From: Monarcha castaneiventris obscurior
Lineage: Eukaryota > Chordata > Aves > Passeriformes > Monarchidae
Length of the DNA stretch: 64,000 nucleotides
Assembly (NCBI GenBank): GCA_026261815.1
Contig: JAMPIT010000886.1
Location: 22,178,001-22,242,000 of the forward strand
Direction: 5' to 3'
Below the pieces are notes generated by a model. The model had not been told where the DNA came from, did not search any database, and saw nothing but the letters and a program-made list of their open reading frames with translations. Every line of letters begins with the position of its first letter. Within the stretch, counting starts at the first letter, position 1. The position numbers and the translations under genes were made by a program. This document shows positions 13,960 through 24,300 of this stretch, piece by piece.

Positions 13960-14345
13960 TGCTTTGGACATTTTTCAGAAACTATTTACCCATTACCTCT
14001 TAGGTCAGTGGCCTAATAATGCAACAAAGCACTTTTTGAAATTGCAGATAATTTTCAGTGCTCAGATCCCTATGTAGTATTGATGGGGAGGAAAGCTGAT
14101 TAGGATCTTGGGAATTGCGCTTGATGGGAACAATCTGGAAGGAGTGAAAAATTATTAAACACACACAGCGGGAGTTGTAGGATTTACCATTGTCGTGCAG
14201 TGCTATTAATTCTCATTGCATTGTACAGCAGCTTGATTGCACACTGTGAATACTGTTTATTGGAGAACGGGTACAATTTTGCTGCAGTTGTTGTAATGTA
14301 ATACTAAATGCTAATTAGGCTTCTAACAATAATTAGAACCTCTTG
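13960..14345. promoter_or_regulatory. candidate conserved non-coding element rich in homeodomain-type words
   Basis: About 390 bp of repeat-free, complex sequence. It includes CTAATTAGG (near 14309), AATAATTAGAAC (near 14328), ATTAATTCTCATTGC (near 14203) and isolated CpGs at 14118, 14169, 14195 and 14268. Stops occur in all frames. TAATTA cores are generic homeodomain sites, so the clustering is suggestive only. The texture resembles vertebrate developmental enhancers, which is inference. Confidence 0.35.
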
Positions 14346-16033
14346 CTAGACTTAGAAATAGGAACACTCAATTGAATTTACAGAAACAAAGACCTTTAAG
14401 CTATGCCAGGAACAGTATCTGTAGCAGCAGTACCAACTTTGTAAAGTTGTGGGGGTTTTTGTTTGTGTGTGGGTTTTTAGCTGGATATTTTTTTTTTCCT
14501 TCCCCTAGTTTATGTATTTCATTTACAAGATTGCAAACGTATTTTAATGGTGAGCATTACGATCTCATTATAGTCTCAATAAGGTTGTTTTCTTAATGAA
14601 AAGGTAGAAGAAACTGGTAAATATTAGAAGGACAACTGCAGATAAATTTGACACGAAAAACTAGGAAGACAGAGTTGTAGAATGGCTGGTATTACCAAGT
14701 ATATGTACTATTTCTTTTAACTATTTTGCAGTTTGAAAAGGAAATAACGAAACTCAAATCCATCAAAAGCTACTTTTTTAAGCCTCCCCCCTTAAACTGT
14801 GATACTGGTTTTTTTTCCTCAGTGGGACTTTAAAGCTGTATGCAACTATTTTCAAATGTTACAATAAAGATGAGCTGTAGTTCTGAATAATTTAGTACTC
14901 TGCAATGTAAACTTTCTTTACATTTTGGAGGTAAATGTAATTTTTATTTTATTTTCAGTGAGTGTTTTGTTGGAAACAGTAGTGTGTCAGAATGTTAACA
15001 AATTCAGTTGCCAGGGAAAGTGCATGGCATCACATTTGGATCCTGTTTGCTGATAATTTTGTTGTTACTAGATATCCATATATTTGCAGGGGTAAATGTA
15101 CAGAAGATAAAGGCCTTTGACCTGTATCGCTGTTTAAAGACAAAAGCCTATTTTCCATTTAATCACAGGTTTGTTGTGGATGTGTTCGGAAGCTACTGAG
15201 CTTGGGTTCGTTTTTTGAAAACCTCTTTTGTAGTAATGAAAATAGAACTTAAGATTCTTGTTCAAAACTTGCTTTTCAAGGACTAATGTAGATATGCTCA
15301 GTTTTAGTAGTTTTTCAGCCTTTCCTGAATAGGAAAATAAGCAGCCTTTGGAAAAGCACTGACAATGGTTTTAGCATCGAAACACTGGAAGAATCTTAGA
15401 TACAGAGCTGCTGGTGTGACCCAGTGCTCAGCCACACCATAAGCAGGTTGTTATCCAATACAGGGGCTCTAGCTGGACTGAGCATTTTTGCCACATTTGT
15501 GGCAGTTGTTTTGCATCCTCGTGTTCATTGTTTAACATTTAATCAAACTATATACACAAAAATAGTCTCAGCCTGCCCTTGTTTAACTGATCTCTCTGAG
15601 ACTTCCACCCTTGTGAATTTATCTAGAGCCACTGACAGTGGAATTTTACCTCTGTAGTAACTTTATGGCACACCTTGTCAAAGTTTCGGTTTTTCAAAAA
15701 GGTTTAACTAATAAAATGAAGCTTCCCAGAGCTTTTCAAGGATGGAAAGAACACTGAAAAGGATACCTGTTGTTTAGTATTTTCAGTGACATGCCTTCAG
15801 CATTTGCACACTCCTTTTGAATTTATGGTACATTTTTGTGCTGCAACTTTCCCATAACCCCAAGCTATGTGTGAGCATTGCACAGTGCAAGTTTAGTTGT
15901 GTGCTTTTTATTTTCTTAAAATAAAAAATCCAGTCTGAGACTTATTGATCATTCATTGCATTAAATAATTAATGAGTGGTTTGTACTTCATCACAAATTA
16001 TTATAATGAATGCTTTGACTTATGTATGCTTAC
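14346..16033. other. AT-rich non-coding stretch
   Basis: No recognised feature. Short T-rich runs occur near 14490 and 14811. The open frame at 15424-15657 (77 codons) has no known motif. Confidence 0.55.
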
Positions 16034-16093
16034 CTGTACAGTTCTGGCCTCTCTTCAAGGTTACAAATTCTGCTCTTCAACTCGTGACAGTGT
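16034..16093 (-). CDS. exon-like segment, unidentified (tentative)
   Basis: Read on the minus strand, a 60-bp segment lies between an acceptor ending ATAAACAG and a very good donor, CAG followed by GTAAGC. Only one frame is open. It needs one incoming base and leaves two, so the segment is phase-symmetric and could be skipped without a frame change. The translation is HCHELKSRICNLEERPELY, charged and helix-prone like a coiled-coil piece. I do not recognise the protein. The polypyrimidine tract is weak. It could be a pseudo-exon; RNA evidence or conservation of this single frame would decide. Confidence 0.3.
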
Positions 16094-16665
16094 CTGTTTA
16101 TAGAAATTTGAACCTTAGCTAATGAGATTTTCTTAAATGTGCCTTCTTTATGACATCTTACTATCTTTTGAGCGGCCTGTGTTTTTCTTTAAGGCTTTAG
16201 CAGTCATCTGGAAAAGATTTAACTTGAGCAAGACAGATTATTCTGTTTAATTTTCCATTAGCATTTTTCTTTGCACAAGTCAATGTCACCTGCAAAGGGA
16301 AGGTTTGCTGAGATATGACACCCTGCTGATTAGCAAGTTTTACTCCCCTCAGACGCTGACCATTACCTTCCCATTATGTTGTAGGTGTGTTCATGCTCTG
16401 CAGGCAATCGGGGTCAATCCAGTATGGCTGACACATTATATGTTTGCCTTGTAGCATGTCACATGTACAGTCTGTGACAAACTGCTGCTGTATGACCTGG
16501 TAGTCTTGGGTCAGAGTGAGAGAAATTGGTGTTGTACAAAGATGTATGTTAATACATATATTATTTATATAGGCATTAGTGAATGTTATTGTTGTCTCAG
16601 CACAAATCAAGGTCCAGGCCATGGCCTTGGGGCTTTCAGAGGCTCACTTTATCTTGTGTTGTGTT

Positions 16666-16708
16666 CTTTTTTTTTTTTCCTTTTTTTTTTCTTTTTTCTT
16701 CTTCTTCT
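16666..16708 (+). repeat. poly-pyrimidine (T/TTC) tract
   Basis: About 43 bases of almost pure pyrimidine on the plus strand: two T runs, then CTTCTTCTTC. This is a simple low-complexity tract. It has no clear link to a retroposed element, since no candidate body or polyadenylation signal is seen beside it. Confidence 0.85.
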
Positions 16709-16789
16709 ACTTATGAATAATTAAAAACTTAAATTACTTGCCATGTTCAAAATTCATATGCTGGGGAAAATAGCTACATGAAAATTAAT

Positions 16790-17500
16790 TTTCTGTTCTG
16801 TGAGACTGACGGGAAATCAATTAATCTTGATGTATTATTTTATGCAGAACAGGGTGCGGGAACCAGCAGAGAGAATGGCTACAGCTGTTCTTGTTGGTCG
16901 GGCCATATATTATTGTTGGCGGGTTTGACAGCTTCTGAAGGAAATGGCTGAAGGGTATCAGGCAGGTGAATCAACTGTAAAAATTTATTGGAGGATACAA
17001 ACTGTTTCCAGGGGACTGATATAAAACTCACACTTGAGAACTGAAGTATTGAATGTTTTTGTGGCTGAAGCAGCTTGTTGTCAATATTTATAGCTTTTTT
17101 CTTTGTTATATGTCCTATTTGTTTGATTAACTAGTCAGATGTTAGTGTCTGTTTGTAATTTATTTGTTGTGCCTTCTGTAGCATTTTTGATACATAAAGA
17201 TTTACCACTAGGTAAATAAAGCAGCTCATGCAATGCAATATGCTAAATAAAATGACAGAGCTGTTTACAGCGTGTTACAAGTTTTATAACTCGCTGGGTA
17301 GATCAGTAACTTTTGTTTACCAGTGTCACTGTTAAGCTGAAACATGTCACAGTTTATTAAGTGCTGTGGGGTAAACAGGTCTCCTTTTAAATAACTGGAG
17401 ATTATAATCAATATGCACCCTAATGGTAAATCATTTCAGTCTATAAAGCTCTCCATGTAAACTTGTATGTAATGCAAACGTTTCCAAAATAAAATAACTT
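16790..17500. promoter_or_regulatory. candidate conserved non-coding block(s)
   Basis: Two adjacent complex stretches, about 16790-16990 and 17165-17500, are free of simple repeats. The first contains AATTAATTTTC, ATCAATTAATC and several CpGs (16810, 16857, 16899, 16920). The second contains CCACTAGGTAAATAAAGC, several GTTTAC/GTAAACA forkhead-type words (17264, 17316, 17372) and GTAAATCATTTC. All frames have stops. That these are distal enhancers is inference from word content only. Confidence 0.35.
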
Positions 17501-19229
17501 CATCCTCTTTAGAATGAGTTTTGTATTCACCTTCCATTCCAATGTGTCTGCACTAGGGCCCTTTATAAATAATAGAAGGGAGAGACACTAAAGAATCCAC
17601 TATAACAAACTGTATAAGTGTTATCCCAATTTGGATATGGGGCTCTGAGATCCTAAAGCAAAGCTGAGTCTCGCAACAGCCTGTTGTTGTAATTAACTGT
17701 TAGAGGCTGAGGCTCCCTGCAACATGCAACATGCTATTAAAATGGCACTTAGTGGAATATGGAGACTTATAATACAGCGAAAACCAAGGATTCCTGCTGG
17801 AGAAAGGAATAAGATGACAATATTGCTAAAAGCTGTAAAAAAATCACTAAGAGCACGTCTCCTACAGGTTATTTCCTGTATTTCCCTCAAAAAGGCTACA
17901 GCAAGAAATGAGGAGTTTATATGAGGGGAAAAAGATTGGGATTTTTGTAGGGTTAATTGATAATAAATTAATTCTGTAGGGATAATGTGTGCAATGCGGA
18001 AATTATCAGTGGTGTCTCCTCTCATCTGTTTTCAAATTATTGAGGTTTTTTGATCTTCAGAAGAGCTTGTGTATCTTTGCCTTTTAACCACTCCCTCCTA
18101 TACTTATACTATCACTCAAAGATCCTTTCTTTCCTTTTTCCCATGAGCTATGCACATTTAAGAATTTGTTATGCTCATTTAAAGATTAGGTAGTTGTACA
18201 CCCTACAGCGCTGAACCTGCACCAAAATTCAGTCCCTAGAATTCCTACATCCTGGAGTCCCAGGGGGTTCTGCCCTCCAGGTGTCCACTCAGGAGTCCAA
18301 CCCCATAGTGAAAATCTTTGGTTTAGAACACTATGGCAAATTTAAAGCCTTGCCATGTGCTAAAGGTATGAAGTTGGTAGAAAAATTCAGAACTCTGAAC
18401 AGTTTCCAAGGTACAATAGTTCATGGTTATAGAATTACCATATATCCATGGCAGAAAGGAATTTTGCTAATAAATTATAAACATGGTGTGAAAATTGTAG
18501 ATGGACTGGGGGGAGAAGAAGGAAAACAAAGTAAAAGGCAATACAAAGTAAAAGGAAATAAGGGCTGGGAGATTCTGAATCTGTTCTGAAAGTATGCTGA
18601 ACTCTTAAGACCTAATTAGAAGTTTTGTTTCCTGGTGTTAAAGTAAAGGGTGAACTAAACAAGATCCAAATACTGAGGGAAGGAAAAGAAACTTTCAAAA
18701 GTTTATAAATATTCTAAAGATTATTATTATATGAGTTTGGAATAAACTTAACAGTTTAACTAAGGTGAACTTTACGTGTCCTTCCTGAATTAAAAAGCTA
18801 TAAAGAAAACTGAAGTTTAAAGTAATTGTTAATGAAAGCTGGCCAGCATGACCTCCTGAAAATATGAGCATTTGTTGGTCCAATTTTCACAGATGTTAAA
18901 CATTTGGTGATGTTACTTGGGGCTGCTTGAACCACATTAAAGTCCAGCCACTAGAGTGTTGAAACAGTTGGGCGCTATAATAAAATATACATAAAAAGAA
19001 ATTGTGAGACATTAGGTGTTGTTTGGTGATGACATTTAGGAAATTACAATTTTTCCATACATCGTATTCACGTCTACATAAGTTGTTTAGGTATTTAAAA
19101 TAAAAGTGGTATATATATCATTTGTAATTGCTACTACAGTTCTGGCAGGTGCACATAATCTAACAATATGTCAAATATGACAAATTATTGTTGAGTTACA
19201 ATATAGCCTTAATAAGAGCACATCTGTTC
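17501..19229. other. AT-rich non-coding stretch
   Basis: No recognised element. The plus-strand open frame at 18281-18589 (102 codons) is lysine- and glycine-rich, lacks a promoter or splice context and matches nothing I know, so it is not called as a gene. Confidence 0.55.
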
Positions 19230-19248
19230 CCACTATACAGTATAGTGG
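19230..19248. repeat. 19-bp palindrome (9-bp arms, 1-base centre)
   Basis: CCACTATAC, one A, then GTATAGTGG: the arms are perfect reverse complements. Such a compact site could bind a dimeric protein or be chance. The surrounding sequence gives no further clue. Confidence 0.7.
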
Positions 19249-19589
19249 ATGCCTGATTTAAAGAGTTTACTTACTGATATTGTATTGTTGTTTAAATATT
19301 TAACAGGATCTTAGACACGAATCATAAAAAATACACAGTAGTGTATAAAAATGAAGAATCTTACTTGCAGTAATGTTTTTGCTGCTGTTAAATCTATGCA
19401 TCCCATCAGGAAAGGTTCCTACATTCCTTAAACTGTCATCTGCACATGCACATATCATGGGGGTGTCTATGCAGAGAAAGAGTTAGGAACAAAACCCAAA
19501 ATCACAGAAACACCAACACACTTGGTGTAAAACATGGGAACTGTTTAACAGTGTATGCGACTCTTGGAAGAGTGCTTGGGCTGAAAAGT

Positions 19590-19782
19590 GGAAATTATTA
19601 TGCCTGCTTTAACCTCAAGGCAAATACGTGCATGACTTATGCTTTCCCCACGCACCTGTCTTTATCTCAGCCCATGAGTTTTCTGACTTTTCCCCTTCCA
19701 GTTCTCTCCCCAGTGCTGCTGGTGGGGATGTGAGTGAGTGGCTGTGTGGGACTTGGCTGCTGACTGGGGTTAAACTACAGCA
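19590..19782 (-). mobile_element. avian endogenous retrovirus LTR fragment (probably ERVL-like)
   Basis: Read on the minus strand the element begins TGCTGTAGTTTAACCCCAG and continues through a C-rich stretch, GAGAGAACTGGAAGGGGAAA, AGAAAACTCATGGG and GAGATAAAGACAG. This succession matches, with many substitutions, the start of an LTR I recall as very common in bird genomes, beginning TG and followed by TTTAACCCCAGC. The right boundary (19782) keeps the TG end. The left boundary is uncertain and the rest of the LTR is missing. No internal viral genes lie beside it, so it is a truncated solo remnant. The family name is from memory and not from a search. Confidence 0.75.
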
Positions 19783-20360
19783 CAAATTTATTTTTCTCTC
19801 CTCTGTGTTTGCTCCCTTACACACTTGCTCCTGTTCCCTGCTTCCCATTTTACTTGTAAACTCCAGCTATACAGAAATAATGCTGCTCTTAAAGGCTTTC
19901 ATCTTTAGAAGCCCTTTTAAAAGACACGTGGGAGAGGACAGTCAGAAAAGAAATGCGGCCCATGATAAGGAACCTGGAGAACCCCTTGATAAAACAGAGT
20001 TGTTTCAAAATGCCAGACTGAGTTTATCTAGGTGCATAGGCTGTAGAGAATAATCATGTTTCTTCAGCTGCGTCTAAATGTGTTTGAGTTTTTTCTTAAT
20101 TTTATTTTTTCTGGCAGTTTGAGATGAGACAAATTAGTGCTGTGAGCCTTGCGCTGCCTGTTCCTTGCCTTGCTTGTCCCATTGCATGGGATGCATGTGC
20201 CCTAAATGTTGCTTGAAAGGGAACTGCTGGCGTGCCTCAAGTTTGTGAGGGAAAAACATCCTCGCTGTGTGGTTGCTCCTTTCAGCTTTGGAGTTCAGCT
20301 CAGATCTAATGCATGTGACAAACAAGTTTGTGTTCTCAGCTGAAGCTTGCTGCACTTATT
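19783..20360. other. unassigned spacer between LTR and CR1 fragments
   Basis: The plus-strand open frame at 19628-20053 starts inside the LTR remnant and runs into this spacer, so it is not a gene. The moderately GC-rich part around 20140-20340 matches no repeat I know. Confidence 0.5.
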
Positions 20361-20471
20361 TCATAGAATCATGGAATGTACTGAGTTGGGAGGGGCCCAC
20401 CAGGATGATGGAGTCCAATTCCTGGCCCTGCACAGGACACCCAAAGAATCACCACGTGCCTGAGAGCATTG
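20361..20471 (-). mobile_element. CR1 LINE, 3' tail fragment
   Basis: The plus strand begins TCATAGAATCATGGAATG, the reverse of the short tandem octamer repeats at the 3' end of bird CR1 elements. It continues with GAGTTGGGAGGGGCCCACCA, GAGTCCAATTCCTGGCCCTG and GGACACCCAAAGAATCACCA, the usual CR1 tail order. Homology stops at about 20471, so only about 110 bp of a 5'-truncated copy is present, as is typical for CR1. The orientation is minus, with the element's 3' end at 20361. The wording resembles the CR1-J type common in Neoaves; that subfamily call is tentative. Confidence 0.92.
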
Positions 20472-20925
20472 AACATGTCTAACATAAATACATGTTCATG
20501 AAACGAGATGGAATTTAGGTTCATAAGGAAATAGTTTCTTTTGCACTTCAACACAAGTGAAAAATGGGTGGTTTATATGTTTTCCATGAAATTTCGAAAG
20601 TGTTTTTTTTTTTTCTTAATTAAAAGTAAAACTTACTTTTGGTAGTTTTTAGTGATTTGCTAAACGATGTTGACAATAAAATCATTTGGGGCATTTGTAG
20701 CTGCCAGAATCAATTGGGTTTTTTTAGTTATGTAATCGTCAAATGTTGAAGGGCCTAAATGACAGATAAGATATATTTCCAATAATTAATTATTTTATAA
20801 ATCACTGAGGAAAAGATAGTTTTGCTTGCTATTGCTACTGATTTACAGCTTTTCTCATTTCTTGAGAAATAGTAGTATTTTAAATATTCACTTCTGAAAT
20901 GTGGTTATTAATTGTTTGAAAAATA

Positions 20926-21116
20926 TTTTTTTTTTTTTTTTCTTTTTTGCATGTTGCTCCTAGTTTTTTCACTGAGCATAAAATACTGCTTGCCTCTCTC
21001 AGGGGCATAGTAGCTCATAACTGTATGCCCTTCATGCTTTATTATGCAATTTAGTTTTTCATGTTTTCCATTTATGAGCAATAAAACTAATTCAGACTTC
21101 AAAAAAAAAAAAAAAA
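20926..21116 (+). other. A-tailed segment with upstream AATAAA (possible retrocopy end)
   Basis: AATAAA at 21080-21085 is followed 15 bases later by a run of 16 A (21101-21116), the spacing expected of a reverse-transcribed polyadenylated RNA. On the other side a run of 16 T (20926-20941) bounds the segment. No gene was recognised in the 160 bp between, and no target-site duplication is evident beside the tail. Processed copies are rare in birds because CR1 does not use poly(A). Chance juxtaposition of A and T runs is a real alternative. Confidence 0.25.
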
Positions 21117-24039
21117 TTAAGAGGCTAAAATCACTATTAAGATGGAAATTTTAGTTAATTAGAGTAAGTTTTCTGTTTTTGTAAGATGCATTTAGTTGTG
21201 GTATTGTCTCCATTTTTAATATTTAAAGGAAGCTCCTCTGTTTTCCCCAAAGCTTGACAACCTTCAGAATTCTAAGAAAATATCTATTTCGTGTTTGGTA
21301 ACTATTTTTGGAATCACCGTATAAAAATTTTTCATGTGCGAGATCAACTAGTACATTCTATAAGTGTTCAGTAGAATTTTTCACCAGATAAGACATCCAT
21401 TTGCTTTTTCTTTCAGAATTAATAATTTTTAAGATTTAATATATAAATTTAGAGCAATGCTTCAGTGGCTTGATTAAATATCTGCTTTATATGTTATTTT
21501 GTACTTTCATCAGGCCACCTTCACTCTCATGGGCTTCTTCTGAGCTTTGCTTTGTGACTAAGAGGCAATCTGACCTTGCTCATTCTGAAATCAGAGTATT
21601 GTAATATTCTGAAACATATAAAGCATGAATTTTATCAGAAAAAGTATAATAAAATTTTCTGATAACCTTGTATGGAAAATAAGTAACAGGAGTAAGCTCA
21701 AACACATGTCAATTAAAATTATCCAAAAATAAATCGTAGTTGATCTGTGATTATTTTTCTTACTTCAACTGCAAGTTAATAGAGGCAGTTGAAGTTTCTA
21801 CTATTAGTCGTTGATTTAAAAATTGAAAAAACATTTTTATTAAACTACTTTGCATTTTGTCATACTTTGTTTTTCAAGAAAAAAACCCCTCTAATCTCAG
21901 TGTTTATTCATGTTAGATAAATCTAATAATTTGAAAAACACTCTGTATCCTACTAGGTTTGAGGAGTTCTTGGACATGATAATCATGAGTATCTAAGTTT
22001 ATTTCACAGAAGTCAAGAAAACACAAAACCCAAATAAGGTGTTAAATACCGCAATTAAATGAAAAGTTTTTATTTTTTGGGTCTGCGTGAGACTAATACT
22101 CCTGTGTTGTTTAAGACATTGCAAATGTAGTTTCAGTAGCATTGCCTAGAGATATGGTGTATGTTTGATGCTTCATTTTTTTAAGGATTGTTCTAACAGT
22201 CAAAAAACTTGTGCATTATTGACACGGAAAAATAATACAGCAAAGCAGTTTAATGGTATCCTCCTTCTTGGTTCCATGACACTTCACTGCATCACCTGCA
22301 TGAAGACTGAATTACTTGGGAAAAGAGCAGACATGGATACTACATACAGGAAACCTGAATTGGGGTGCCTTATATTTAGGAGATGAGACTTTAAGTTACA
22401 GTATCCAAGGATGATGTAGTATTGGAACATTAGTACATCAGTCTGAAAGGCCACATTACTTGTAACACCCACAGGTATCAATCCAAAGCATTAAACAAGT
22501 TCCTATGACTTCATGCTTTGAAAAGAACATGTTTCTTATTTTTCCTGTAAAAGTTGGGTTATGAGAAAAAGTTCTTGATATTTGTTTCAGTTCCAAACAT
22601 GTAATGGAGGTTGTCTTTGAACAGATAGTAAGCCTAAGTGCTTTTTCATCTAAAATATTGAATGTGTTCTCTTTTAGCCTAACTGCATAGAACAGCTATT
22701 TTATATTTTTATGGGCTTTGTTGGTTTTGCTTGTCACAGCTACTGGTATTAGTTCACTAGTAAATAATGACTTCTCTTTATTAAGACAGACAGATGACTT
22801 ATTACACATCATGAGCGATCAAAAATCCTTTTAGAGTCATATTTTTAATGCAAGCATTCCCTTTGATGTTTTTTTCTTTTCTGTTTGCTTGGTGTGTCCA
22901 ATGAGATATATAGCAAAGTCTTGCAGGTTAACTCATTCATCAGCTGTGATCTGACACTGACAGCTCAGTTCTCTTTTTTCTTTCCCTGTAGAACTCTTGA
23001 CCAACTTGAATGCAAGCCCACCTACAACTGTGATGAACACTAGTTACATGCAAAGATGCATTATTAAAATAATTGCTCCTTGTGTTGCAACTGGTGCTGG
23101 CTGTTCCTGAATGGTTCTCAGTAAAGAAACAATTGAATGCCATGGTCCTTGGTGAGATCTCGGCACAGTGATTGGCCTCCTCCTATTTCAAAGCATGCAG
23201 ACCAGCACGGTCCATACTGGGTTTGCATTCAGGTGGAGCTTCTGGTGCTTAGCTCTGAGCTCTTCCACAGACAGAATGTTGTTCCTGGAGATGCAATTGG
23301 CAGAAAATCCCTCCAAAAGAACAAATCAAACCAGCAGGAAAAACTGCCATGTGCATAAATAAAAGAAACATTGGCATCTCCTGAAAACATTTTTCTTGCT
23401 TTTCAGCTCTTTAATGTCAATATTAAAAACAAAGAAAATGTGTTACCATCTATGTTAGGATGTATCCCTAGTTCAGAGCATTAGAAACTGAATGGATAAT
23501 GATCCATTATACCAACTGGTTGTACAGTCCAGTAAATTACATGATCAATAATGCACATGCTGCTTATCTATAATATCTTTTAACAGCTTCTAATAATTTA
23601 TTAATGCTTTATCTAATATATCCAGTATTTTATCTTTGTACTTTAATAAAACGAATGATACTGATGATTTTGCATCTTACTCTGTAGTCCTGGGTTTCAG
23701 GAGTTCCTATAATTGGGAGTGTTGCTTTACACTAATTGAAATATGACTCTTAAAGGTTTTTTGGGGGGATTTTGGTTTTTGTCTCCTTGTGAAATGGACA
23801 TTCCCAAAATATGTCTCTACCTAATCACCTAAACCATTGTTGATACTTAAAGTGTGGTTGCTTATTTCTAATCTCTGCTCTAGCACTTGGGTTCTCCCTC
23901 GATAAAAGAATGCAACCCCCTGCCATGCACATTGGTTTTGAATGCAGGTAGATCTGATATGGGATTCAGGGGAAAGCATGTGCTTTACAAGACTGCTCAG
24001 ACAGGGCTGATAAAGGTGATACAGAAAACAATATGATCA
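21117..24039. other. AT-rich non-coding stretch
   Basis: No recognised element. A strong polypyrimidine acceptor, CTTTTTTCTTTCCCTGTAG, ends at 22991. It is followed by an open stretch of 38 codons to a stop at 23108-23110, with no donor and no recognised protein. Confidence 0.5.
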
Positions 24040-24300
24040 AAGGATTCCTCAGATGGGCTCTTCAGTTGTATGTTACGGTCTGCTACGGCAACCTGCTGAT
24101 CTGCGTTAAGATTTTTATAATGATAATCAATTGTAGTTTGTTGAGGTTAAATATTAGCGTGAAAACTATTACAATTTGCAATATATTGTTTATCTAGCTG
24201 ATGAAGTTGAAAAACAAGTTAGGAGAGCCTGCAAAGCCTGCTTTTTTATTTTCTGCAGTTTTATCAGCTGGCCTGATAAAAGGTATAAAATACACTTTTC
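24040..24300. promoter_or_regulatory. candidate conserved non-coding element
   Basis: Complex repeat-free sequence with CpGs at 24076, 24086, 24104 and 24160, the words TAATGATAATCAATTG (near 24118) and GATAA/TTATC words (24210-24285). Stops occur in all frames. Enhancer function is inference; comparison with other vertebrates would test it. Confidence 0.25.

Noticed and set aside
19628..20053. 141-codon open frame, plus strand
   Set aside because: Its first third is antisense to the LTR remnant and the rest is unrelated spacer.
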